64,000 nt of DNA from Flavobacterium sharifuzzamanii (GTDB lineage Bacteria; Bacteroidota; Bacteroidia; Flavobacteriales; Flavobacteriaceae), in assembly GCF_003254585.1 (NCBI RefSeq), contig NZ_QJGZ01000041.1, positions 434,001 to 498,000 on the forward strand, given 5' to 3'. Shown one piece after another: positions 1 to 6,743 of the stretch. Position 1 is the stretch's first letter; each line of letters opens with the position of its first letter. The notes below the pieces were generated by a model that did not search any database, was not told where the DNA came from, and saw only the letters and a program-made list of their open reading frames with translations. A program made the position numbers and the translations under genes.

Positions 1-32
1 TGAAGACTAATTTTCAATTTCAATGAACGTTT

Positions 33-70
33 AAAAAGAAAAAAGTAGTTTAAAACTACTTTTTCTTTTT
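33..70. terminator. Bidirectional terminator-like hairpin
   Basis: A long A/T-flanked inverted repeat: arm 33-51 pairs with 52-70 around a GTAGTTT/AAACTAC core. It overlaps the stop codon of the small basic-peptide gene and would give a U-run on either strand. It probably ends the HU/basic-peptide transcript running leftward. Nothing else is visible in bases 1-55. Confidence 0.6.
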
Positions 71-148
71 GTGGCGGTTAGCTCTCGCTCTTTTCTTACG
101 TTTGTGAGTCGCTACCTTATGTCTCTTTCTTTTTTTACCACTTGGCAT
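56..148 (-). CDS. 30-residue, extremely basic peptide (probable ribosome-associated protein)
   Basis: An ATG-to-TAG reading frame encodes 30 residues, over half of them Lys, Arg or His, starting MPSGKKRKRHK and ending RANRHKKKK. It starts 28 bp downstream of the HU gene on the same strand, so the two are probably co-transcribed. From memory, near-identical tiny basic peptides occur at this place in many Flavobacteriia. The composition resembles small ribosomal proteins of the THX or bL36 size class, but I cannot assign it to one. It has no membrane segment and no cysteines. A ribosome-associated or RNA-binding role is inferred from composition only. Confidence 0.7.
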   Translation of the reverse strand: MPSGKKRKRHKVATHKRKKRARANRHKKKK

Positions 149-176
149 ATTGTGTCAGATTTTATGTTAATTAATA

Positions 177-467
177 TTATTTTGCTTCGTTGTTTGTTTT
201 AACCCCTTCTACAAAAACTTTTGCAGGTTTAAACGCAGGAATGTTGTGTGCTGGAATTTTAATAGTAGTGTTTTTAGAAATGTTTCTTCCAGTTTTTTCA
301 GCTCTAGTTTTAACGATAAAACTACCAAAACCTCTAAGGTATACATTGTCTCCAGTTTCTAAAGAAGTCTTAACTTCTTCCATAAAAGTTTCTACTGTTG
401 CTTGAACGTCTCCTTTTTCAAGACCTAGTTTCTCTGAAATCTTCGCTACGATATCTGCTTTCGTCAT
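177..467 (-). CDS. hup: HU-family DNA-binding protein
   Basis: A 96-residue protein of normal HU length. It shows the N-terminal helical dimerisation region (MTKADIVAKISEKLGL), the GFGSF turn at about residues 46-50, and the DNA-contacting beta-arm with RNISKN and the conserved Pro in IPAHNIPAFKPAK. HU bends and compacts DNA as a dimer and has roles in replication and repair. The start is a clear ATG, about 50 bp downstream of a TATATTTG -7 box on the minus strand. The gene is divergent from mutY. The only departure from the minimal HU form is a short KTNNEAK tail. Confidence 0.95.
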   Translation of the reverse strand: MTKADIVAKISEKLGLEKGDVQATVETFMEEVKTSLETGDNVYLRGFGSFIVKTRAEKTGRNISKNTTIKIPAHNIPAFKPAKVFVEGVKTNNEAK

Positions 468-516
468 TTTCTTTCCTATTTTATTTTATAAATGGTGTAC
501 TATTTTTTTGAGTTTG

Positions 517-524
517 CAAATATA
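517..524 (-). promoter_or_regulatory. Bacteroidetes -7 box for hup
   Basis: On the minus strand this reads TATATTTG, a perfect TAnnTTTG. A possible -33 TTG lies at 548-546, 21 bp upstream. It fits transcription of hup with a leader of about 40 nt. Confidence 0.6.
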
Positions 525-581
525 GGAATTAAAAAAATAATTAATCAAGCTAATTCGTTAAATTTTAATTACATAAACATT

Positions 582-589
582 TACTTTTG
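582..589 (+). promoter_or_regulatory. Bacteroidetes -7 box for mutY
   Basis: Reads TACTTTTG, a perfect TAnnTTTG followed by C. It overlaps the upstream in-frame TTG at 587, so that TTG cannot be the mutY start; the ATG at 608 is. Confidence 0.6.
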
Positions 590-607
590 CAATCTAAGTA
601 TTTTGCA

Positions 608-1654
608 ATGGATTTTCATAACATATTGATAAAATGGTATTTACAGAATAAACGTGATTTACCGTGGCGAAAAACGGTCGATCCGTACCAAATTTGGCTC
701 TCAGAAATTATGCTTCAGCAGACCAGAGTTGTGCAAGGAATGCCTTACTTTTTCTCATTTACCAAGGAATTTCCTACTGTAAAACATTTGGCCGATGCTC
801 CCGAAGAGAAGGTTTTGAAACTTTGGCAAGGTTTAGGGTATTATTCTCGTGCTCGAAATCTTCATAAAACGGCTCAATATATAAGTAATGATTTAAATGG
901 AGTTTTTCCAGATTCTTATAAAGAGCTTCTAAAACTTAAAGGAGTAGGTGAGTACACGGCAGCAGCAATAGCTTCTTTTTCGTATAACGAACCGGTTCCT
1001 GTTGTTGATGGAAATGTCTTTCGCGTATTATCTCGTTATCTTGATGTAGAATCGGATATTGCGCTTCCTGCAACAAAAAAAGAATTTACGGCTTTGGCAC
1101 AGGAATTAATGCCGAAAGATAATCCGGCTCTTTTTAATCAAGCTATAATGGAGTTTGGAGCGTTGCAGTGCGTTCCTAAAAGTCCCGATTGTTCTGTTTG
1201 TGTTTTTAACGAAAGTTGCGCTGCATTGCAAAAAGGAAAGGTAAATATGCTTCCGGTAAAATCTAAAAAACTTAAAGTAACCAATCGTTACTTTAATTAT
1301 TTGATCTTGGAAGATGTTTTGGGAAATACATTAATTCAGAAAAGAACTCAAAAAGGAATCTGGCATAATTTATATGAGTTTCCGTTGTTGGAAATGGAAT
1401 CAATTGTTGGTTTTAATGAAGTTTCCGAAAAAGCAAAAGAAGAAATTTTTTCAGAATATACTATTATAAGTATAGAAGATTGCAGTGAATCGACTATTGT
1501 ACATAAGCTTTCGCATCAGCATCTGCACATTCAATTCTGGAAAATTAAAGTACAGGAGAAAATCGAAAACGGAATAGATTCACAAAAAATAAAAACTTTT
1601 CCTTTTCCTATTGTGATATATAATTTTATAGAAAAGCAAGAAATAAATTGCTAA
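608..1654 (+). CDS. mutY: A/G-specific adenine DNA glycosylase MutY
   Basis: A 348-residue base-excision repair enzyme that removes adenine mispaired with 8-oxoguanine. Visible are the catalytic Glu33 in SEIMLQQT, the helix-hairpin-helix LKGVGEYTAAA, the catalytic Asp134 in VVDGNVFRVL, and a 4Fe-4S motif C-x6-C-x2-C-x5-C near residues 193-209. A C-terminal Nudix-like domain follows (about 225-345) and recognises the 8-oxoG strand. I chose ATG 608 over an in-frame TTG at 587 because the TTG lies inside the -7 promoter box. The gene heads the mutY-ssb-gldE-gldD run. Confidence 0.96.
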   Translation: MDFHNILIKWYLQNKRDLPWRKTVDPYQIWLSEIMLQQTRVVQGMPYFFSFTKEFPTVKHLADAPEEKVLKLWQGLGYYSRARNLHKTAQYISNDLNGVFPDSYKELLKLKGVGEYTAAAIASFSYNEPVPVVDGNVFRVLSRYLDVESDIALPATKKEFTALAQELMPKDNPALFNQAIMEFGALQCVPKSPDCSVCVFNESCAALQKGKVNMLPVKSKKLKVTNRYFNYLILEDVLGNTLIQKRTQKGIWHNLYEFPLLEMESIVGFNEVSEKAKEEIFSEYTIISIEDCSESTIVHKLSHQHLHIQFWKIKVQEKIENGIDSQKIKTFPFPIVIYNFIEKQEINC

Positions 1655-1661
1655 AAAAATG

Positions 1662-1669
1662 TATCTTTG
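1662..1669 (+). promoter_or_regulatory. Bacteroidetes -7 box for ssb
   Basis: Reads TATCTTTG, a perfect TAnnTTTG, 7 bp after the mutY stop. It suggests that ssb-gldE-gldD can be transcribed apart from mutY. It also places the in-frame TTG at 1667 inside the promoter, which supports ATG 1691 as the ssb start. Confidence 0.5.
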
Positions 1670-1690
1670 GGAGAAATACTACCAAAAACT

Positions 1691-2128
1691 ATGAACGGAA
1701 CATTAAATAAAGTGATGCTTATTGGCCATTTGGGCGATGATGTAAAGATGCATTATTTTGATGGAGGAAACTGCATCGGACGTTTTCAATTGGCTACCAA
1801 TGAGGTGTATATCAATAAAACAACCAATGAAAAGATTACCTCTACAGAATGGCATAATTTGGTTGTGCGTAATAAAGCCGCAGAGATTTGCGAAAAATAT
1901 CTTTCTAAAGGAGATAAAATTTATGTCGAGGGAAGAATAAAATCTCGTCAGTGGCAGACAGAAGATGGAACTACAAAATATACAACCGAAATTCAGGTTA
2001 CAGAGTTTACTTTTCTGACTACCAAAAAAGAAACTGCCTATACAAAACAAAACCAGGATACAGAGTCGGCAAAAAACACTAACTTTGATGCTCCTGAAGG
2101 GCTTCCTATTAATGATCTGCCCTTCTAA
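1691..2128 (+). CDS. ssb: Single-stranded DNA-binding protein
   Basis: A 145-residue SSB that coats single-stranded DNA during replication, recombination and repair. The OB-fold starts at MNGTLNKVMLIGHLGDD and contains the typical EWHNLVV and GDKIYVEGRIKSRQW segments. After a short linker rich in polar residues it ends in LPINDLPF, the conserved tail that docks partner proteins. An in-frame TTG further upstream (1667) falls in a -7 promoter box and is rejected as a start. The downstream gldE begins 26 bp later, so the genes are probably co-transcribed. Confidence 0.95.
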   Translation: MNGTLNKVMLIGHLGDDVKMHYFDGGNCIGRFQLATNEVYINKTTNEKITSTEWHNLVVRNKAAEICEKYLSKGDKIYVEGRIKSRQWQTEDGTTKYTTEIQVTEFTFLTTKKETAYTKQNQDTESAKNTNFDAPEGLPINDLPF

Positions 2129-2154
2129 GTGATGTTTAACTAATTTTATGCAAT

Positions 2155-3459
2155 TTGGACCCAGAGCCCAGTTTACTTTTTTCTAACAATCTTGACGCCA
2201 ATCTAATTATTGGTTTCGTCGGAATATTTATTTTGTTATTTCTTTCAGCAATCGTTTCTGGTGCTGAAGTTGCTCTTTTTTCTTTATCACAGCAAGATAT
2301 AGACAATTCTTTAAACGATAATCCTGCAAAAGGAAAAATTATTTCAAATTTATTAGAAAAGCCTAAAAAGCTTCTCGCAACTTTATTAGTCGCCAATAAT
2401 TTCTTTAATATTGGTGTAGTAATCCTCTTTGCTTATCTAGGACAGAATATTTTTGCTAATGTAGGTTCTCCAGCTTTTAAATTTACGCTCGAAGTAATTC
2501 TGGTTACTTTCCTGATTTTATTATTTGGCGAAGTGCTCCCTAAAGTTTATGCAAGTAGAAATAGTGTTCGATTTGCTAAACGTGTCGCTTATCCGCTGGC
2601 ATTTTTAGATAAAGTGCTTTCTCCGATCAGTTTGCCAATGCGTGCTGTTACGATATATTTTCAAAATAAATTAGGAAAGCAAAAAAGTAACTTTTCTGTC
2701 AATCAACTTTCTCAGGCATTGGAACTTACAGATTCGGAAGGAACTTCGACAGAAGAGCAAAAAATTTTGGAAGGAATTGTTTCTTTCGGAAATACCGATA
2801 CAAAGCAGGTAATGAGCCCGAGAATTGATATTTTTGCATTGGAAATATCAGAAACATTCGCAGAAATTTATCCTAAAATAATAGAAACAGGTTTTTCTAG
2901 AATTCCAGTTTATAGAGATAATATTGATCAGATAGAAGGCGTGCTTTTCGTAAAAGATCTATTGCCTCATATTGACAAAGAAGAATTTGATTGGACGTCT
3001 TTGATTAGAGAAGCGTTTTTTGTTCCTGAGAATAAAAAGCTGGATAATTTATTGAAGGATTTTCAGAGCTTAAAAAGCCACCTTGCAATCGTAGTTGATG
3101 AATATGGTGGAACCTCTGGATTGGTTTCTTTAGAAGATGTTATCGAGGAAATTGTCGGAGATATTAGTGATGAATTTGATGATGAAAATCTGAATTTCTC
3201 GCAAATAGATGAAAATAATTTTCTTTTTGAAGGAAAAATAAATCTGAAAGATTTCTACAGAATTGTAGACGTTGACGAAGATGTTTTTGAAGCCCACAAA
3301 GGAGAAGCCGAAACATTAGCCGGATTTATTCTGGAGATTTTAGGCAATTTCCCTAAAAAAGATCAAAAAGTGCCTTTTGAAAACTGTATTTTCACTGTAG
3401 AAACAGTAGACAAAAAGCGTGTAAAACAAATAAAAGTAACCATAAATAAAAATGCTTAA
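2155..3459 (+). CDS. gldE: Gliding motility-associated membrane protein GldE (HlyC/CorC-like)
   Basis: A 434-residue protein of the CNNM/HlyC-CorC type. It has an N-terminal membrane domain with about three to four hydrophobic segments between residues 15 and 165, paired CBS domains around 205-335 (VMSPRIDIFAL ... SRIPVYRDN ... VVDEYGGTSGLVSLEDV), and a C-terminal transporter-associated domain. In F. johnsoniae gldE lies directly upstream of gldD and was described with it as a gliding gene; the same arrangement is seen here. The start is a TTG at 2155, since no in-frame ATG precedes the first membrane segment. Its end overlaps gldD by 8 bp. Confidence 0.92.
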   Translation: MDPEPSLLFSNNLDANLIIGFVGIFILLFLSAIVSGAEVALFSLSQQDIDNSLNDNPAKGKIISNLLEKPKKLLATLLVANNFFNIGVVILFAYLGQNIFANVGSPAFKFTLEVILVTFLILLFGEVLPKVYASRNSVRFAKRVAYPLAFLDKVLSPISLPMRAVTIYFQNKLGKQKSNFSVNQLSQALELTDSEGTSTEEQKILEGIVSFGNTDTKQVMSPRIDIFALEISETFAEIYPKIIETGFSRIPVYRDNIDQIEGVLFVKDLLPHIDKEEFDWTSLIREAFFVPENKKLDNLLKDFQSLKSHLAIVVDEYGGTSGLVSLEDVIEEIVGDISDEFDDENLNFSQIDENNFLFEGKINLKDFYRIVDVDEDVFEAHKGEAETLAGFILEILGNFPKKDQKVPFENCIFTVETVDKKRVKQIKVTINKNA

Positions 3460-4012
3460 TAAAATACTTTCAATAACAGCAATTTTGCTTGCGCTAACGG
3501 TTATAAGCTGTAAAAATGATGTTCTGCCTAAACCAGCGAGTTTCCTGCGATTAGATTATCCAGAGGCAAAATATGTGAATTTTGAAAACACTTGTCCTTT
3601 CACTTTTCAAATGAATGAAGACGCTATTATAAAAGGAGAAAAAGAATGCGGTTTTGCCATCACGTATCCAAAGATGAAAGCGACCATTTATTTGACGTAC
3701 AAGCCAGTAAACGGCAATATTGATAAATTACTACGTGACGCTCAAAAACTAACGTACGAGCACGTTATTAAAGCCGACGATATTCTAGAACAGCCGTATT
3801 TAAATCCAGAAAAAAAGGTTTACGGAATGTTTTATCAAGTAGATGGAAATGCAGCGACAAATTCTCAGTTCTACGTTACCGACAGTACAAAACACTTTTT
3901 AATTGGTTCGGTGTATTTTTACGCAAAACCAAATTTTGATTCGATTATGCCAGCTGCGAGTTATGTTAAGAATGATATGCAAAGGTTGATGGAGACGTTG
4001 AAATGGAAATAA
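3452..4012 (+). CDS. gldD: Gliding motility lipoprotein GldD
   Basis: A 186-residue lipoprotein with a signal peptide ending in a lipobox (ALTVISC, Cys20), so it is predicted to be a membrane-anchored, cell-envelope protein. GldD is a family confined to Bacteroidetes and is required for gliding and function of the type IX secretion machinery in F. johnsoniae; its biochemical role is not known. The ATG overlaps the last codons of gldE, implying translational coupling. A strong hairpin with a U-run follows directly after the stop, so this gene ends the operon. Confidence 0.93.
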   Translation: MLNKILSITAILLALTVISCKNDVLPKPASFLRLDYPEAKYVNFENTCPFTFQMNEDAIIKGEKECGFAITYPKMKATIYLTYKPVNGNIDKLLRDAQKLTYEHVIKADDILEQPYLNPEKKVYGMFYQVDGNAATNSQFYVTDSTKHFLIGSVYFYAKPNFDSIMPAASYVKNDMQRLMETLKWK

Positions 4013-4016
4013 ATAA

Positions 4017-4050
4017 CAAAAAAAGCGTTCAATTGAACGCCTTTTTTTGT
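4017..4050. terminator. Rho-independent terminator after gldD
   Basis: The fully palindromic core GCGTTCAATTGAACGC is flanked by an A-run on the left and seven Ts on the right. It can work in both directions, serving gldD and the convergent RDD gene. Confidence 0.85.
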
Positions 4051-4068
4051 TATAATAAGTACTTGAGC

Positions 4069-4506
4069 TTATTTGGGTAGTGGATGCAAACTCATTTTGT
4101 CTGTTTTTTCAATTATTATTCCTGAAATTAAATCTCCTAGTTTCTGATTCTTTTTTGTAAAAATGATAGAAAGGATATAAATGAATGGGCAAATCATTTC
4201 CAAAGGATCAAACAATCTCCTTAAAATTAATTTGAAATACTTTTTATATCCTTTGATTTGATTATCGTTCTCAAATTGTATTTCAAATTTAAATAGATAT
4301 TTCCCTAATGTTTTATTGAATAGGATATCTTGAATGATAAGTATGGAGTAAAATAGCAGAATAAATACCCCTGTAGAAATATAATTCTTACCATCTGTAG
4401 ACTTATATTCGAAAAACGGACCGATTATTTCTGTTATTAAAGCAAAAAAAAGCACATCAATTGTTGCAGCTAGCGGTCTTTTTATGAAATAATTTATTTT
4501 TGGCAT
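4069..4506 (-). CDS. RDD-family membrane protein
   Basis: A 145-residue integral membrane protein with the RDD signature: an N-terminal RPLAATIDVLFF (conserved Arg and Asp at about residues 9 and 16), a second hydrophobic segment at about 45-65, KTLGKYLFKFEI, and a third segment at about 103-120. It ends with QKLGDLISGIIIE, the usual RDD C-terminus. RDD proteins are small membrane proteins of mostly unknown function, some linked to ion transport. It stands alone with its own -7 box and faces the gldD terminator. Confidence 0.8.
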   Translation of the reverse strand: MPKINYFIKRPLAATIDVLFFALITEIIGPFFEYKSTDGKNYISTGVFILLFYSILIIQDILFNKTLGKYLFKFEIQFENDNQIKGYKKYFKLILRRLFDPLEMICPFIYILSIIFTKKNQKLGDLISGIIIEKTDKMSLHPLPK

Positions 4507-4559
4507 TTATCTTATTTCGGTGTTTTTCTTATTAGTTTTTTCAATTGTTTTTTTTTTAA

Positions 4560-4567
4560 CAAATATA
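4560..4567 (-). promoter_or_regulatory. Bacteroidetes -7 box for the RDD gene
   Basis: On the minus strand this reads TATATTTG, a perfect TAnnTTTG, giving a leader of roughly 45-50 nt. Confidence 0.5.
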
Positions 4568-4620
4568 AAATAAAAAAGGCGCTCAAATTTGAACGTCAAT
4601 CGCTCAGATTTATCTCCGTA

Positions 4621-4676
4621 ACGATAGCGCGGATTTGCAATCCGTATCCTCTTGCTGGCGCGAGCGTCTCGCTCGT
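4621..4676. repeat. REP-like pair of short perfect palindromes
   Basis: Two perfect 6-bp hairpins with 3-nt loops sit 16 bp apart: CGGATT-TGC-AATCCG at 4630-4644 and CGAGCG-TCT-CGCTCG at 4661-4675. The segment is clearly GC-richer than the surrounding DNA and lies between two minus-strand genes. It resembles dispersed intergenic repeat elements of Flavobacterium. Only one copy is present in this window. Confidence 0.55.
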
Positions 4677-4682
4677 GTATGC

Positions 4683-5084
4683 TCAAAGATTTGATAGTTG
4701 TTTCAGTTTATAAATTATCTGTAACTGTATTACAAAACTAACTAGAAAAATGAATTTCAAAAAGATCTTTCTCTCGATTATAGAAACTATTACGGTATTA
4801 AAGGTATTGAAAGATTGCTTTTTTGCTATTTCACGAATTAGCATTTTATTGAAAAAATAGAAAAATATTAGTATATAGCTAAAGAAGAATATACGATTAA
4901 ATTGAGATCTCGTTATTTGGGGTGTAATAAACTCGAACTCATGTAATAAAATTATAACTACAAATATCGATGTTATGAAGAAGTGAAAAAGCGGTTTTAG
5001 TTCTAACACTTTATTTAAATACATATAAATATAAATATAAATGTTTAGTGACAAGAAAAAAAGCATGTAAATATAGTTGAGCAT
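4683..5084 (-). CDS. Small hypothetical membrane protein
   Basis: 133 residues from the ATG at 5084. The composition is very rich in Phe, Ile, Leu and Tyr, with about four hydrophobic segments (near residues 2-22, 35-50, 62-80 and 105-122). An in-frame TTG at 5123 would add 13 residues but lies inside a TATATTTG -7 box, so I reject it. I recognise no family. The gene has no operon partner and follows a REP-like element. It could be a lineage-specific membrane protein; the length, start and promoter support a real gene, but function is unknown. Confidence 0.5.
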   Translation of the reverse strand: MLNYIYMLFFLSLNIYIYIYMYLNKVLELKPLFHFFITSIFVVIILLHEFEFITPQITRSQFNRIFFFSYILIFFYFFNKMLIREIAKKQSFNTFNTVIVSIIERKIFLKFIFLVSFVIQLQIIYKLKQLSNL

Positions 5085-5120
5085 GTAGATTAAGAAGCCT
5101 TTAAGTTTTTTAATTTTTAA

Positions 5121-5128
5121 CAAATATA
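5121..5128 (-). promoter_or_regulatory. Bacteroidetes -7 box
   Basis: Minus-strand TATATTTG (perfect TAnnTTTG) upstream of the small membrane protein. It is preceded by the same TAACAAATATAAA context seen upstream of the RDD gene, so the two small membrane genes share a promoter type. Confidence 0.45.
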
Positions 5129-5162
5129 AATTTAAAATCTAAAGGCTTTTAATGCCTGTAAT

Positions 5163-5194
5163 AAAAAAAGGAATCCAATTGGATTCCTTTTTTT
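5163..5194. terminator. Rho-independent terminator after the HMA lipoprotein gene
   Basis: Perfect palindrome with stem AAGGAATCC/GGATTCCTT and AATT centre, flanked by A- and T-runs. It lies just downstream of the minus-strand metal-binding lipoprotein gene. Confidence 0.8.
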
Positions 5195-5210
5195 ATGAAA
5201 TAGTTCGGTA

Positions 5211-5588
5211 TTAAGACTTAAAATTCGAAACTTTATATGTTTTTCCGTCTCCAGTTTCTTGAACCACTTTTGTCAAAGATTCTGAATTTTGGATTGTTTT
5301 ATCAAAACTTACCGTTGCAGTTTTTTTGTCAAAATCAACTGTTGCTTTTTCAACTCCATCAAGGTTTGCTAATTCTTCTTCGATGGTTTTAGCGCAACCA
5401 ACAGCACAAGTCATTCCTTCAATTGTAAAACTTGCAGTTTGAAGATTTTCAGCAGCGATTGGTTTGTGTTCTTTTGGAGCACTTTTTTCTGCATTTACCA
5501 CTTCAAGACTTTTGTCTTCTGCTTTTTTGCAGCCAACGAACACTAAACCAGCGATTGCTGTAGCGATTAAGATTTTTGAAATTTTCAT
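5211..5588 (-). CDS. Heavy-metal-associated (HMA) domain lipoprotein
   Basis: A 125-residue protein with a signal peptide and probable lipobox ending at Cys20 (LVFVGC). After a charged linker comes an HMA fold at about residues 52-120. The metal-binding loop is GMTCAVGCAKTIE, with Cys61 and Cys65 separated by three residues instead of the two in classic copper chaperones. HMA domains bind soft metals such as Cu(I). An envelope-located copper-binding or thiol role is inferred. No copper ATPase or oxidase lies next to it. A minus-strand -7 box is at 5625-5632. Confidence 0.8.
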   Translation of the reverse strand: MKISKILIATAIAGLVFVGCKKAEDKSLEVVNAEKSAPKEHKPIAAENLQTASFTIEGMTCAVGCAKTIEEELANLDGVEKATVDFDKKTATVSFDKTIQNSESLTKVVQETGDGKTYKVSNFKS

Positions 5589-5624
5589 TATATATTAAAT
5601 TTTAGATTGCTACTTACTTGTTTG

Positions 5625-5632
5625 CAAAATTA
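5625..5632 (-). promoter_or_regulatory. Bacteroidetes -7 box for the HMA lipoprotein
   Basis: Minus-strand TAATTTTG (TAnnTTTG), 37 bp upstream of the ATG. Confidence 0.45.
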
Positions 5633-5690
5633 ATAAAAAGAGAGAGGTCAGTTCGTAAAATAATTACAAATTTGCAGTAAAATGTAATTT

Positions 5691-6557
5691 ATGGAAACAA
5701 AACAGTTAAAGTGGATTTACTTAACTATTCTTTCTCTCATCTGGGGAAGCTCTTTTATTCTGATAAAAAAAGGATTGGTTGGTTTAAGTGCTGTTCAGGT
5801 AGGATCGTTCCGAATTATTTTTGCTGCTTTGTTTTTGCTGATTGTAGGTTTTAATAGTCTGAAAAAGATTTCGCGACGCCAATGGAAATTTGTTGCCATA
5901 ACTTCACTTTTCGGAACTTTTATGCCAGCATATCTTTTTGCAATTGCAGAAACTCAAGTAAATAGTTCTATTGTGGCGATTTTAAATTCGCTAACTCCTT
6001 TAAATACTTTAGTTTTAGGAATTATAGCATTTGGGATTCAGTTTCAAAAACGACAAGTTTTAGGAGTTTTTGTTGGACTTGTGGGCTGTCTGCTTTTGGT
6101 TTTAAGCGGAGATTCTGCAAGTGGAACGCAAAACTATTTATATGTTTTATTGGTGGTTATAGCAACGCTTAGTTATGCGATCAACGTAAATCTGATTAAA
6201 AAATATCTTCACGATTTAAATTCTGTAAGTATCACAACAGGAAATTTTGCGGTTTTACTTTTACCTGCATTAATCATTTTAAGTACAACCGATATTAGCC
6301 AGAAAATACATTTTGCAGAAACACAGCATTCTATACTTTTTGTTGCTATTTTAGGTATTCTAGGAACAGGAATTGCAAACATTCTGTTCTTTAAACTGAT
6401 TCAAATGTCATCGCCTGTTTTTGCAACTTCAGTGACGTATTTAATTCCAATTGTGGCATTCTTCTGGGGATTATTAGATAACGAATTCCTGACGCCAATT
6501 CAGTCTGTTGGCGCTTTTATTATTTTGATTGGGGTTTATTTGTCGGCTAAGAAGTGA
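5691..6557 (+). CDS. EamA/DMT-superfamily transporter
   Basis: A 288-residue inner-membrane protein with ten predicted hydrophobic helices arranged as two EamA repeats (about residues 8-140 and 148-286). The first repeat begins with the typical LSLIWGSSFILIKKGL motif. DMT-family members export amino acids, drugs or metabolites; the substrate cannot be read from sequence. The gene is monocistronic, divergent from the HMA lipoprotein gene, and is followed by a palindromic repeat that may act as its terminator. Confidence 0.88.
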   Translation: METKQLKWIYLTILSLIWGSSFILIKKGLVGLSAVQVGSFRIIFAALFLLIVGFNSLKKISRRQWKFVAITSLFGTFMPAYLFAIAETQVNSSIVAILNSLTPLNTLVLGIIAFGIQFQKRQVLGVFVGLVGCLLLVLSGDSASGTQNYLYVLLVVIATLSYAINVNLIKKYLHDLNSVSITTGNFAVLLLPALIILSTTDISQKIHFAETQHSILFVAILGILGTGIANILFFKLIQMSSPVFATSVTYLIPIVAFFWGLLDNEFLTPIQSVGAFIILIGVYLSAKK

Positions 6558-6640
6558 TTTTTTTGAGTTATGAATTATGAGTTATAAGTTATGAATGGCC
6601 TTTGACTCAGCTCAATTTGACAAAGCCTAGTAAATAAAAA

Positions 6641-6673
6641 AGCTTTGTCAAAGTTTCAAACTTTGACAAAGCT
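6641..6673. repeat. 33-nt perfect palindrome, CTTTGTCAAAGTTT family
   Basis: Two 16-nt arms around a single C: AGCTTTGTCAAAGTTT and its reverse complement. A second member with the same core is at 12582-12616. It lies between convergent genes and could end transcription on either strand, but it has no long U-run. Confidence 0.7.
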
Positions 6674-6743
6674 CTTAAGAATTTTATTTTTAAAGACTCA
6701 GACAAAACCTTTGTTGCTTTGAGCCTTTGCAACTTTGAACCTT

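Noticed and set aside
587..607. Upstream TTG start for mutY giving a 355-residue product
   Set aside because: The TTG lies inside the TACTTTTG -7 box, so it would not be in the transcript; ATG 608 gives the normal MutY N-terminus.
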